From Anthoceros angustus (Eukaryota > Streptophyta > Anthocerotopsida > Anthocerotales > Anthocerotaceae), in NCBI GenBank assembly GCA_010909165.1, contig VJWM01000119.1, forward strand, positions 310,001 through 374,000: a stretch of DNA of 64,000 bases. The letters are read 5' to 3'. The notes below the pieces were generated by a model that saw only the letters and a program-made list of their open reading frames with translations, was not told where the DNA came from and searched no databases. This document shows, piece after piece, positions 1-10,829 of this stretch. A program made the position numbers and the translations under genes. Numbering within the stretch: the stretch's first letter is position 1; each line of letters begins with the position of its first letter.

Positions 1-850
1 CAGTAGATACTCAGAGGAAGTCGAAGAAGAGTCGAGCGTGACTCGAAAGGTGCACGACCGGGGAGACTCAATCAGTGATATCGCTTGCACCCTTTTTTTG
101 TCAGTGGTTTTTGTTTGGTGGAGGATTGCGAAATGGTGCTTCAACGTGGCTTCTTTTGAGGTGAGAGGCGTAAAGGTCCTCTTTGGGACTACCGATTACT
201 GAGGAGATTAGGATGCAGGTCAGGAGAGAACATGCCACAGACAAAACCATTTAGGCGTATGCACGTCCGGGCCAGTCTCCTTGCTGCATCACGTGAATTC
301 AATCACAAATGTTGAGACAGTGCTCATGCATCCCCGGAGTCCAAGTTTCAGAAATCCCTTCAGTAGGGTAGCATTCTAATTGTTGGCCTGAAACAAGGGA
401 CAAGGCCAGCAATGAGAATTATGTACCGTAAAATTTTTACAGCTGAACCATGAAAATCAATATCCGAGAAGCGAACGTTGCCTCCTTGCGGCGGGCATCT
501 CTCTCCCTCATGAGAATTTCTGCGTTGTATGGATCTTAGACTTGTTGGAACGTGCCGGTTGTTGATCTAGGAGCCTGCACGGGTTCCTGCGGGAACAGGC
601 GCACAAACAGATCCTGTATCCCTGCCGGAGCTTGCGCTACGTTTCAAAGCTGGTTTTCGATAATTGATCCAATTACGAGTAATTCTTCAAATTGCGCGAG
701 CCCTTTTCTTACTCCTGCGTACTGGGATCATCAGTATCCCGACATCAAAAACACCATAAAGGGAGTATCGTGGTTAATGAGAAGTTTTAGATGTGCGGGC
801 AAGAACGGAGGAAACACATTAAGTTGTCGTCTTATAAATGGAAGGAATAA
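1..850. other. Left-edge intergenic DNA, no firm gene
   Basis: Frame 2 of the plus strand is open from base 2 to a TGA at 200-202 (66 codons) and could be the end of a gene cut by the window edge. The translation starts acidic (EEVEEESS) and becomes hydrophobic, and I do not recognise it. The rest shows only short ORFs without family resemblance. The last 54 bases (797-850) match 1763-1817, the other side of the inverted-repeat element that follows. Confidence 0.3.
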
Positions 851-1755
851 GGGCGGATTCGCATGTGGGCACCTCCGCTTCCGGAATGACATTTTGGCGG
901 AAAAGGGCCCGCCATGAGACCATCTTTAGCATACGGAAGGCCTGCCCTATGTTTACGGTAGGGGGGCTTTTTTTAGGTGGTTTTAATCGGTTTCGGCTCC
1001 GGAAAGAAGCTACGACGGGCTGCATCCGGTGCAGCCCGGGTATAGCCGGTGTTCATTTTGGGTCTTCAATACCGAAATCTGCAAATTCACATCTCGCGAG
1101 GAGCTTCTGTCTCGCGAGTCTCACGATTTTGAGAGGAGCTCATGACTTGCACCAATTCTTCTTGATAACCTAGGAGTGGAAGATGGAGCGACCATCCACA
1201 ACATTACCGGACTGGTCATCAAAGGCATTGTCTATGGTCTGCCCGCCAGTGTCAGGAGAAGTGAGACTCTCTGTGGTGAAGGGAAAAAAGCCCATCCACT
1301 CTCGGCTTAATGTAATACTCGCCGTACTGCACCCCATGAAGCATTCGGTGAGAGATTCCTGATACACGCTGCAAGTGAGCTAGAAGCATTGTGATATTAT
1401 ATTATAAAGAGTGCAACACGGTCTCTAATTCTTCGAATTGGGCATCTACATCAAGTGGAGAAGAACCATTTGTCGACCGTCACCTGCAATTACAACGATG
1501 AGGCCTTAAAGCAATGGCATTAAAGGAATCAATTATTGCAAGGAGACCTCCAAGCAATGGTAGCAGACTCTCCATTTCGAAGCAATGGAGCACCGGCCGA
1601 GAATGCCATGCTTATGTCTTCAATCCCATGTGTGAAGACACCGGAGACCTGCTGCGAAAAGTTCCGGGTTCGGTTTGCTACTTTACATGCGGACGCCCCG
1701 CCACGTTAAAAAACTTATGGAACAGAGCCGAAAGTGGGTTCATGCGAATCCGCCC
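851..1755. mobile_element. PIF/Harbinger-like non-autonomous element (905 bp)
   Basis: The ends are perfect 15-bp inverted repeats: GGGCGGATTCGCATG at 851-865 and its complement at 1741-1755. Both sides are flanked by TAA (848-850 and 1756-1758). A 3-bp TAA/TTA target duplication and a G-rich terminus are typical of PIF/Harbinger elements and their Tourist-type MITEs. No transposase is visible; the short ORFs inside are unrecognised, so this copy would be non-autonomous. The 54-bp direct repeat at 797-850 and 1763-1817 lies outside the inverted repeats and suggests that the target was already a tandem duplication. Confidence 0.65.
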
Positions 1756-2024
1756 TAAGGGGGGCAAGAACGGAGGAAACACATTAAGTTATCCGTCTTA
1801 TAAATGGAAGGAATAAAGGATCACATCCTAAGAGAGAGGAACGGCTACAATACAAAAAGCTTACAGTCATATTGTCTTATGGACCTCTACCAACCATCCA
1901 CGAAAACCCGAGACATGATTACCTTAATATGATCATATATTATTATATTCAATAATATACTCAAAATAAAAAGTCGCATAGTAGAATAGGATGCTGAAAG
2001 TTATAGACAATTAAGATTGTTGTA

Positions 2025-2786
2025 CCATAGGAGCCACCAGTTTTGGACACCCTAATGTCAAATAATTAATTTTTTAAAAAATAAAATTTAACTTGAATTT
2101 ATTTATTTATTTTTAATAAATTCTGTAATATTATTTATATTTTGAAAATGTATTAAACAGATAAGATAATATACCTTCCTCTACCTCACAATAAATAAAC
2201 AAAAAAGACCATGAAAAAATATTACGATTTTATACTAATAGGGTTGGTCATGCACACCCTATTCCTCCATGGTAAGAAAACATGGACAGCCCAAGGCTAA
2301 GCCACGCCCCCACGGGGATGCTGCTACTGGAAACTACCACGGAAACCCTAGGGATGCTGCTGCTACTATTGCATCTTATGCCGCCTCTCTCACTCTAGCA
2401 ACTTGATCTAAAGCAAAGCCTGCAAATGTTTGCAACAACAGCAGCAATTGCTCTATGTGCTGCAAATCTTTGTGCAACCCTGCAGCTACATAGAGATTGG
2501 ACCCGTCGAAGAAATGAATCCAATCCCAGTGTGTGACCTGGAGATTGGATCCCAGCGGAGGTGTATGCTCTCCCCCTTCTCGCGCCGAGGTGTGCACTCT
2601 CCTCCTTCTTGCGCCGAGGTGTGCACTTTCCTGCTCCTCGCGACCGAGGTGTGTGAACACTAGTATGTTTTCGTTACGTACCATTTACCAATTTTTAATT
2701 TTCGATCGCTCATTTCAATATTTTTTAAAAATTCGGCAATTCCTATGATTAATTAATTTTTCATCGAAAACCGTTGGCTCCTATGG
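2025..2786. mobile_element. TA-flanked terminal-inverted-repeat element (762 bp)
   Basis: The ends CCATAGGAGCCA (2025-2036) and its exact complement (2775-2786) are flanked by TA on each side. Similarity continues imperfectly inward for about ten more bases. A TA target duplication fits Tc1/mariner-type (Stowaway-like) elements, but the terminal sequence is not one I know. The interior is AT-rich apart from a central GC-rich segment with a 30-bp tandem repeat (2555-2660). No transposase ORF is present. Confidence 0.5.
2555..2660 (+). repeat. Imperfect ~30-bp tandem repeat, about 3.5 units
   Basis: Units of the form GCGCCGAGGTGTGCACTCTC followed by CTCCTTCTT recur with small changes. They lie inside the 2025-2786 element. 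The short ORFs across them look like by-products of the repetition. Confidence 0.6.
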
Positions 2787-2788
2787 TA

Positions 2789-4892
2789 GTATCCTAGTAT
2801 TGTCATGCGATACCCCACTACAATTTCAAGAAAGAGAAGGAATTCTATAGCTTTATTTTACTTTATCAAATAAGATTATTATTATATTTTATCCATAATA
2901 TAAATTATAAATTTTATTATTAATAATATTATAACTATAAAAGTTAAGTAGAAATTTTTTTAAGTCCACTGAGTTTTAAGAACGGATGACCGTCATAGGA
3001 CTAAAATATGACAAGTACGTAAATTGTGAATAAAATGTAAGGAGCCTTCTAGAGCTAAAACTCAAACGAAACAAACAATCAACGAATTAATCAATAGTGG
3101 GCCTTAAGACAATGCCCCTACCGATAACAAGCTCGGCATAGAGTAATGGAATATATGCCTAGCTTATTAGATTTATATAGACCAAGCAACACTACGATTG
3201 AAATGCGGTACCACCTGCTTGAAACACAAGATGCAATACACTAAATGCTCTATGTGTTCAACATTGTCATGAAGCTTTTTTTTTACCCCTAATATATCAA
3301 AATATAATAAAAACATAGAAACTTCTTCTTGCTGCCCTGGTTCATACTATCTTTGATCTTCTTTATAGGAAGATGAAACAAAGTTGTTCTATCCTATAAC
3401 AAATCTTAGCATATTGGAAGAATATTTCTCATCTCGTCCAACTTTGGTTGTATCTCGTGAAGCTTGCACTCGTGAGATGTAAGAAAACAATGGTTGAATC
3501 TCATGAAGCTTGCAACCATGTAATCCAACAGAACAATAATATTTAATGCAATAGAACAATGATTGAATCTCATGAAGCTTAGAGTCCTGAAATCCAATAG
3601 AACATTAATATTGGCAACCGATACCGCTAAGTCAATATGAACAATTGACAACCGATACTCCGAAGTCAATATTTAATAAATTTTCATGTCATAAGGGATG
3701 AAAGTTACATCACCCTCCCAAAACGTGAACAATTTAAAATATTAAATCATCAATAAAATATAATTATAAAAATATTATTTTTTTATAAATCATAGTAAAA
3801 TTTAAATATTGCATAATAGAATATGATATCATAATTTCAAAGATATTAAAAACCAAGTATATTGTAAGATGATAAATACTACCTAATATCATGGTGTAAA
3901 ACTGGGATAAGATTGCGGCACCGAGAAGGAACTTCCATGCCCTTATACAGGATCCTATTTAATATTAATTATTAAAATTATAAAACTTTTCATTGTTTTG
4001 AGTGCTCGACACCAAGCTCGTTGTAGCATAGTGGAGCATACACAAAAGCCTTTCTTGAGGATTCCAACCCGGTATCAGCCGATCTGGATGATGTGTAGAA
4101 TCATAATCATTTAATAAATAAAACTATAGTATGATCTTGCTGGAAAGTTAAAGCGTGGAAGCTTTCTTGTGACTGCCATTGTTCACCATGTTTTTGATTT
4201 AAGAAGACCAATTGGAGTTGTTCTATCCAACAGAGACAACGTAATGCTACGACGTGTTCATCTCGACCAACCTTGGCTGAATCTCTGAAAGTTACAGTCG
4301 CGTAATCCAACAGCTACGATGTGCCTATCTCGCCCAACCTCGGTTGAATCTCCTGAAGCTTACAGTCGCGTAATCCAACAGAACAATGGGCAGCCCATAT
4401 CAGGAAGTCAGTGTCCAGTGAATTTCATGCCACGATGGATGCAGGTCATGTCTTGCCCTACTTTTGAAACCCAACCCCGGCTTTCTGCTGTGCTCCCAGG
4501 CAGCGACACAAGATCCACCAGAGGTTTTGAGGCCAATCACAGAACCATAACCGTTGGAGAACGTCTTATTTCTCCCGCGAGCGATGGTCCCGGAATACAC
4601 TGTTCTCGGAGTGGGGAAACCTTCGCTGCTACTTTGCAGTCAACGAGACCAACTCATGTTTCTCGAGATATCTACCAAACTCCAAGGCTATATATGTTGT
4701 GGTGGGCACACCATTACGAGTAAAGATTTCTCTATGCAGTGTACCTTGCGCAGCTGAGCAAAGGATTTTGTGATACCTTGCTTACTCAGCATTGGGTACC
4801 TCAGCATTGTGCATCTCTTGCAGGTTGTGTTACAAGCAAAACCAGATACGTCTCCCGATCTAGCAAATCGACATCCCCGGAAGAAGAAGAAG
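2789..4892. other. AT-rich intergenic DNA with a dispersed short repeat
   Basis: No gene is visible. A degenerate 45-65-bp unit recurs at about 3430, 3492, 3569, 4258 and 4327. Its recognisable core reads TTGAATCTC, then TGAAGCTTA, then GTAATCCAACAGAACAAT. The 4327 copy lies about 500 bp upstream of the F-box start codon, so the repeat reaches into that gene's upstream region. Purpose unknown. Confidence 0.5.
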
Positions 4893-6134
4893 ATGGAGAC
4901 GGAACGTTCCCAGGAGGATCGTGGGGAGGACAGCGATCCCGGGCTTCCTGAACTGCCTGAGGACATTATCGCCTCGATCCAGGCGCTTCTGCCGCTGAAG
5001 AGTGTGCTGAAGTCCCAGGCTGTGTGCAAACAGTGGCATGCGGCGGTGGCGTCGCCGGCGCCGTGGTTCTTGCAGAAGCGGCTGGAATCGCGGGCGGGTG
5101 TCAGGGAAGGTATGCTGTTCGTGGTAGGCTACCTCTCAGATGATGCCATCGCGTCCTGCGTCTACGACACTGCCTCCGACAGGTGGTACGAGGTCCAACT
5201 CCCATCATGGCTGCAGGACCTGGAGGGCATCAGCGTTTTGGAGTTCCCCGCGGGGTCGGCGGGCGGGGGCGTGTTGCTGTGTGACATGCGGTGGCCGGGG
5301 ACTATGATCCGCCCGTACCTGGGAAACCCGGTGGCGGCCTCTTGGGCCTTCATCCCGGAGCTTCCGGAATGGCTGCGGATCCGGGATGTGATGGGCGTGT
5401 TCGTGGACGCCACGGCCTTGTCCTTCAAGCTGGTGGCGGTAGACAGGACGTTGTTACCCGGGCCGATGGGCGAGCCCGTCCCGACGTTTGTCTTCGATTC
5501 CTCGTCCGGGAGGTGGGATGTGACGACGGAGACTATGCCCAATGTCGGCTTCAACCGCAGGTCCGATCATGGAGTGTTTATCGGCACCGTTCTCTACTGC
5601 GTTGCCCGCGGTCTAGGCTGCGATCTGCTGGCGTACGACCTGAAGCAGGCGAGCTGGAGGTGGTTGGCCGTGCCAGTGCCTCAACTCGCGATCGGCCCCC
5701 AGGTCGATATCTACCACTGCAACCTGGTCGATGTGCGGGGCCGGCTGCTGGCCGTGGTGCTATGTCGCCGTGGTGCGGTGGGGGCTTCGGATAATAAGTG
5801 TGTGGAGATCTGGGAGGTGAATTTCGAGAGCTCGACCTGGATGATGGTGGCCACCATGCCCGCTCCCTTCTTCGCTCACTTCCTAGACATATGCTTTCGT
5901 CCGAACCATGCACATGCCGAATCCGAATACAACTTCGAACTTGCCAACCGCATGAAGGTCGTGGCAGGGCAGGATTTGGAAATATATATCCTGCACGACA
6001 AGCTCGACAAGATCGTGGGTGTCGATTTGGGACAGTCGGCTGCGGCTTGGAGGTGGCTTCCCCCCTGCCCCTACGAGCAGCTTGAGGGCAAAAGCCTGCA
6101 CCGCCTGGATCCTTGGCTGCGCTTCGACACCTAG
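4893..6134 (+). CDS. F-box protein, kelch-like C-terminus
   Basis: Single-exon gene of 413 codons. The reading frame is open further upstream but only from a GTG; the first sensible ATG is at 4893. An F-box lies near residues 14-60 (LPELPEDIIASIQALLPLKS, then VCKQWHAAV). F-box proteins bind SKP1 in SCF ubiquitin ligases and use the C-terminal part to choose a target. That part has repeated beta-type segments ending in W (YDTASDRWYEV, FDSSSGRWDV, YDLKQASWRW), consistent with an F-box-associated or kelch-like propeller. The target cannot be inferred. GC content is well above the flanking AT-rich DNA. It belongs to the same broad class as the gene at 15.9 kb but is not a close copy. Confidence 0.87.
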   Translation: METERSQEDRGEDSDPGLPELPEDIIASIQALLPLKSVLKSQAVCKQWHAAVASPAPWFLQKRLESRAGVREGMLFVVGYLSDDAIASCVYDTASDRWYEVQLPSWLQDLEGISVLEFPAGSAGGGVLLCDMRWPGTMIRPYLGNPVAASWAFIPELPEWLRIRDVMGVFVDATALSFKLVAVDRTLLPGPMGEPVPTFVFDSSSGRWDVTTETMPNVGFNRRSDHGVFIGTVLYCVARGLGCDLLAYDLKQASWRWLAVPVPQLAIGPQVDIYHCNLVDVRGRLLAVVLCRRGAVGASDNKCVEIWEVNFESSTWMMVATMPAPFFAHFLDICFRPNHAHAESEYNFELANRMKVVAGQDLEIYILHDKLDKIVGVDLGQSAAAWRWLPPCPYEQLEGKSLHRLDPWLRFDT

Positions 6135-6750
6135 AAGCATGATTGAATAGGGATATCAATATTGAACTGTACGTGGACTCCGCAGCAAGTCACTTGGTGA
6201 CTAGCTAAAATGTATAGCAATTGCAAGCTCCTCACTTGTAGACTGAATGTATAGCAAGCTCTAGGCTAGCTACAAATTCTGGACGGAAGCTTTGAGTTTA
6301 ATTTAAAGAGCAGCAGCAGCGCTCACAAGATTGCAGGTCTCTTGCATTCACACTTTACTTTGAGCTTTCGCCCAAACGTGGACGGCAGAGAGATGGCTAT
6401 GTTGAGGATGTGGTGGCCTTGGCCTCTCATCCATCCTATAGATGGCACACAGTTATGGCGGGTATACAGTTTAACGCACCACATCTAGCTCCTTCACCAA
6501 AACAGAGTTCAGCGCGGTACCACATCTTTTCCACCAAGTCTGTCGAACGCTGTGCTTGAGGTTTTCTAGCTGCGACCTTTTGTTGGCATGCCACACTCTT
6601 CTTCCATACAAACAGCTTTAGGGTCCGAGATATGCACAACCGAAGAACATGCTGTTCTCCTGAAGGACCTTTTGCCTGTCCGATTAATGCACATGAATGT
6701 GGTCCATAGCAGCAAGCACACGTCCGGGCGGCCACTATTCGCGATGAGGC
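6135..6750. other. 3' flank of F-box gene, no gene recognised
   Basis: Holds the probable 3' UTR of the F-box gene. A 109-codon minus-strand frame (6436-6765) runs into the retrotransposon LTR and resembles nothing I know. The last five bases, GAGGC, are the target duplication of the Copia insertion. Confidence 0.4.
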
Positions 6751-6957
6751 TGTTAAAATAGCCATGTCTAGTATGCTTACATTAGGGCACGCTTCAGTTC
6801 GTGAAGCGAAACGCTGCTTCAGGCTACGAGACCGTTACCACCTCGTACCGCTTCGTCTCAGCATAAGAACGCTGTCTGTACATTCCATGAGCGCAATGCA
6901 ATTCTGAACGATCCATGAATTATCTCATCAATTCTGAACGATCCATGAATTATCTCA
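6751..6957 (+). repeat. 5' LTR of Copia element
   Basis: 207 bp, beginning TGTTAAAATAGCC and ending ATTATCTCA, so it has TG...CA ends. It carries an internal 30-bp tandem duplication (ATTCTGAACGATCCATGAAT, then TATCTCATCA). By eye it is identical to 14532-14738. Confidence 0.97.
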
Positions 6958-6972
6958 TGGTATCAGAGCAGG
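6958..6972 (+). other. Primer-binding site, initiator Met-tRNA
   Basis: TGGTATCAGAGCAGG starts directly after the LTR. TGGTATCAGAGC is the standard plant Copia site complementary to the 3' end of initiator Met-tRNA, which primes minus-strand DNA synthesis. Confidence 0.93.
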
Positions 6973-7300
6973 ACAATTCTCATGCCTAATCTGCGGCGTA
7001 GGCAACGCTTTCAGAGGCGCGCCGCCAGACAAGCTCATATGCTTGAATTGCAGAGACAGCACCGAGAAAACTCCTACCTAAAAGAAGCACAGGGAAATCT
7101 ATGGCATTATGCCTGGATTAGAACTACCTCAATCCTCCTACTCATAGGAGAGGAGATTCTACTTCGTGGGTGCTGTGACCCACGCGATTATGATTGGGCG
7201 TATGTGCATTGTTCCTTTCTCTACACATAACATAGGCACACAATGATAAACGAGTATACCACATCTTTTGATGTGGTCATCCCCTGCTCTGCAGATTACA

Positions 7301-7472
7301 TCAAGCAGAGAATCCACATCCATCTAGACACACTATCTAGAAGAAACAACCTCTTCCGAAATTCTCCACAACCTGAAATCGAAGCATCAAGCAGAGAATC
7401 CACATCCATCTAGACACACTATCTAGAAGAAACAACCTCTTCCGAAATTCTCCACAACCTGAAATCGAAGCA
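7301..7472 (+). repeat. 86-bp tandem duplication in the Copia leader
   Basis: The block starting TCAAGCAGAGAATCCACATC at 7301 is repeated at 7387 with essentially no change. It lies in the untranslated leader between the primer-binding site and gag. Confidence 0.85.
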
Positions 7473-7679
7473 TTAGAAGCTTCAGTAATTAACAAAATCA
7501 AACAACTGCAAAACCGTAGAGAAACCAATGAAACTAAAACCGTGAGAATCCTACTCACAATGCACCTTGACACCACCTGTCTCCTTAGAAACTCCGTCTT
7601 CGAGACATAAACTTACAGCTGCAACCACACACCACATTATCAGCCCACATACACACACAGCAGAAAATTAAAAACACAA

Positions 7680-7915
7680 ATGGCTACCTCCAGCATCTCG
7701 CTGTCCAAGGAGGACAGATTTGATGGACAACAGCACAACTTCCCCATATGGAAGTTTAGAATTACAAACATTCTGAAAGAAAGAAAGCTTTGGGAATTCG
7801 TAGGTGGAGTCGGCACTCCACCAGCACGTCCTTCAGGCACTAACGCCACAAATGCCCAGAAGGAAGAATGGGACGACAAGAATCAGCAAGCCAAGAATGT
7901 AATCATGCAAGGCAT
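7680..7915 (+). pseudogene. Copia gag, N-terminal part (interrupted)
   Basis: Starts with MATSSISLSKEDRFDGQQ at 7680 and continues through the conserved Copia gag pattern (FPIWKFRITNILKERKLWEF, then AKNVIMQGI). At 7916 the frame runs into the inserted CACTA-like sequence. The missing continuation is found at 10830-11500. Confidence 0.9.
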
Positions 7916-8154
7916 CACTACTGGAAAAAGTCGTATTTTACAACGACTTTTACAACGACTTTTACTACCTTTTTACAACGGGTGTTGTAAAAAAGGCCGT
8001 TGTAAACACATAGCATTAGAGGGTTGTTGTAAATGACCAAATATTGTATATACGTATGTATAAAATAATTTATACGGTATATATGTATTTATACGCTACA
8101 GCTTGTATACCTTATTACAACTGTACATTACTACACGTATTTTACGATTATACA

Positions 8155-8355
8155 TTACAAAAGGGTAATTTACTACTGGATATTGCAACAGGATATTTAC
8201 TACTACATATTACATCAGGACATTTACTACTATATTTAATAACAAGTTATTTACTACTATAAATTACAATAGGATATCTACTACCATAAATTACAATAGA
8301 TCATTTACTACTGGAAGTTACAACAAAACATCTACTACTGGACATTACAATATGC
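8155..8355 (+). repeat. Subterminal repeats, TTTACTACTA family
   Basis: About eight degenerate units of about 24 bp, each with a core like CATTTACTACTATAAATTAC. They lie just inside the CACTA-like left end, where such elements carry transposase-binding repeats. Confidence 0.75.
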
Positions 8356-8509
8356 AATTTACAACAAACTAATCATGGTTAACATCTTCTAGTTAATTAA
8401 CAATGCTTAGTTAACTATGGTTTTTCAATCGGTTTTTTAACTATTCCCACCAAAAATTCAAACCATTTCCGGCCAAAAATTCTAACCGTTCTAAATTCGG
8501 CTTTAAATT

Positions 8510-8770
8510 CCATTGTAAAGTCCGTTGTAAATTCTCCTTTTAATTCTGTTGTAAATTCTCCTTTTAATTCAGTAGTAAATCCTCCTTTTAATTCTGTTGT
8601 AAATTCTCCTTCTAAATTACATTGTAAATTCTCTTACATTGTAAATTCTCCTTTTAATTCTGTTGTAAATTCTCCTTTTAATTCAGTAGTAAATTCTCCT
8701 TTTAATTTTGTTTCAAATTCTCCTTTTAATTCCATTGTAAATTCTCCTTTTAATTCCGTTGTAAATTTTG
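8510..8770 (+). repeat. 24-bp tandem repeats TTGTAAATTCTCCTTTTAAT
   Basis: About ten units of 24 bp with minor changes. Read on the minus strand they give an apparent 8-residue repeat (KGEFTTEL), an artefact of a period divisible by three. Confidence 0.8.
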
Positions 8771-8846
8771 ATATTAATTGTTGTAAAATATAAAATAATT
8801 TCTGCTCAATATCTTGCAAACAATATGTAGGGCTATAGTCAAGTTC

Positions 8847-9119
8847 CCCAAAAATGCCCTCTGAGAATGCTGCATTAATACTCTCGGTGCCGAACTCTAC
8901 ATTGGTCTACTTTAAGAGAAGCATCTGCAGACCTACGATTCTGGATTCCTTCTTCATTCCTCCACCCTAAACACACGACTAGCCCAAAAATGCCCTCTGA
9001 GAATGCTGCATTAATACTCTCCGGTGCCAACTCTACATTGGTCTACTTTAAGAGAAGCATCTGCAGACCTACGATTCTGGATTCCTTCTTCATTCCTCCA
9101 CCCTAAACACACGACTAGC
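8847..9119 (+). repeat. 136-bp tandem duplication
   Basis: The segment beginning CCCAAAAATGCCCTCTGAGA at 8847 is repeated at 8983 and ends ACACACGACTAGC. The two copies differ at only a couple of positions, so the duplication is young. Confidence 0.85.
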
Positions 9120-9289
9120 AAAATGGGATCATGAAAGTGAACATCAACATCTTATCAACAACCAACTCAGCTTTCAAACAAGGTACATTGAGGTGAGTCC
9201 AATACCAACAATCGAATCGGTTTCTACTCCTTCTCATGCCGACGTGGATTCCAATGATTCACCAAAAGCCATCATCCGCACACTCTTGT

Positions 9290-9679
9290 TCAAGATTGCT
9301 GCATGACCTCCTCATCACACTCTGTCATAGAATAGCCAGCACCTCTCAAATCATTCCACATGGTGACCTTCTCCTTCTTCCCTTTTCGATCAAACATGGG
9401 AACCACACGAGGTGCTGGCATGGAAGACTCCTTCCAATAGGCAGCAAGCTTTTTTAGCCAATTTCCAGGGTTTCGTGCCACAGCCTCAATTTCATCGTGG
9501 GTGAGATCCCTTTCAAACGTGCGCTTAAAACAAGCCACAAGACCTTTCCGACCACCCAAACCAAAAAAAGCATGAGTCCGAGTATCTCCACCTCTTTCCT
9601 TCTCACATGACCATCTTTTCTTTGGGAGGCGACTACTCCATCTATCTTGTCCCTCTCTTGCTAGAGGAGGACTTGCCAA
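9290..9679 (-). CDS. Unrecognised minus-strand frame inside the nested insertion
   Basis: An open frame of 129 codons, rich in charged residues, with a segment such as RNPGNWLKKLAAYWKE. It might be an exon of a transposon-borne or captured gene together with the frame at 10181-10800. I do not recognise a family, and no intron boundaries could be fixed. Confidence 0.25.
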   Translation of the reverse strand: MASPPLAREGQDRWSSRLPKKRWSCEKERGGDTRTHAFFGLGGRKGLVACFKRTFERDLTHDEIEAVARNPGNWLKKLAAYWKESSMPAPRVVPMFDRKGKKEKVTMWNDLRGAGYSMTECDEEVMQQS

Positions 9680-10180
9680 TGCTCCTCCTTCACGGACTTG
9701 GGCTTGCTCTTCTTCACCCCGGCTAGAAAACCATGGGCTGAGCTCCTAAGATTGTTCCTTCAAAATTTCAAGGAGGTATTAGAGAAAAACTGCAATGTAA
9801 TAGCCTCCCATTTTCAAGGTCCTGACAGCACCCTCCGGAGGTTAGTCTCCACGAGTAACTTGGTTGCAGCTGGCTCATCATCAAATGACAGACAAAGAGG
9901 ATTGCAAAAAAACTTCATGCTCCAATGACATTGGTCCTTCATGTGTAGAAAGGAGTCAAAATCATGCTTGATCCAGCCTGCAATACCAACACAAATAATT
10001 TAGGCCTGGACAAATAGCACAACCTGAATCACATGACTAAAATTCAGGAATATAAATCTAGGCACCCAAAGACATGACATGACGAAACCAGCTATATTAG
10101 AGACTACTGGACAAGGAGGGAGACATGCACCTGTTGGGACATATGTCCTCCTGTGGAACCAAGAATGAGACGTCAAAAAA

Positions 10181-10828
10181 TCAGCGCCGCCTACGTGGCT
10201 CTGGTTCTTCCTTTTGTGGTGCAATATGCCCCTCCTGTGCATCTACCCTCACTCTCTTGTTGCTTGGACCTCGAACCACAGAAGGAAGTGGAGTTCTCTC
10301 AGCAGTGGAGGATGTTCCCTTTATGTTGAGGATGGACTCAGGACCTCCTGCTTGACTGTCAGGAACTTCCAACACCTCATCACGCAACAAAACATCTGTG
10401 TCAGGAAGCCCATGAGGAGCACCCAGCCCAACATTGATCCTTGTAGATTCCACAGGGCCATTGGACTTAGGGGCAGGAGGAGCATTCACCACTAGGATGC
10501 GCTCTTCGAACTGGTTGGGCACAACACTCGGTGAGGCTGGGTCATCAAGAGTTGACCACGACACACCTCGTGCCTTCTCAACAACACATGCCTGCTTAGA
10601 GGCCGTCAATTCGCGCTGCTGCAAGGACTTGAATCGCGGATTGTCAACAGAAATGGCTGGAATTTCAGAGCCTTGAGCACATGCACGAACCTGGAGCAAG
10701 ATTCGAGGAGTAGGGTGAGCAGGCGCATGTCGCTCATAGTCCATTGGGGCTGAGACAAAATCAGCAGCAACATGGTCAAGCCTGCTGGCGTCTGCGGGCT
10801 CTGGCTGATTTGTTGGCCTCTCCTCAGT
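10181..10828 (-). CDS. Unrecognised proline/charged-rich frame inside the nested insertion
   Basis: The frame is open across the junction with gag (10829-10930 is only the reverse complement of gag). The insertion-specific part is low in predicted structure and ends in a basic stretch (EEPEPRRRR) at 10181. No family recognised. It may be the N-terminal part of the gene whose later exon is at 9290-9679. Confidence 0.25.
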   Translation of the reverse strand, partial: TEERPTNQPEPADASRLDHVAADFVSAPMDYERHAPAHPTPRILLQVRACAQGSEIPAISVDNPRFKSLQQRELTASKQACVVEKARGVSWSTLDDPASPSVVPNQFEERILVVNAPPAPKSNGPVESTRINVGLGAPHGLPDTDVLLRDEVLEVPDSQAGGPESILNIKGTSSTAERTPLPSVVRGPSNKRVRVDAQEGHIAPQKEEPEPRRRR

Positions 10829-10829
10829 T

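Larger units (their letters stand above)
7916..10828. mobile_element. CACTA-like insertion nested in Copia gag, right end unclear
   Basis: The left end reads CACTACTGGAAAAAGTCGTA, the terminal motif of En/Spm (CACTA) elements. It is followed by short TTGTAA-type words in both orientations (ACAACGACTTTTACAACGAC), as in CACTA subterminal regions. Two arrays of 24-bp repeats and a 136-bp duplication follow. Minus-strand frames at 9290-9679 and 10181-10800 are unrecognised and might belong to the insert or to a captured gene. The expected right end (complement of CACTACTGG) is not present where gag resumes near 10829, so the element is probably truncated or rearranged. Confidence 0.6.

Noticed and set aside
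5162-6159. Minus-strand frames of 130 and 193 codons
   Set aside because: Shadows of the GC-rich F-box gene on the plus strand.
8634-8819. Minus-strand protein with an 8-residue repeat (KGEFTTEL)
   Set aside because: It is the reading of a 24-bp non-coding transposon repeat whose period is a multiple of three.
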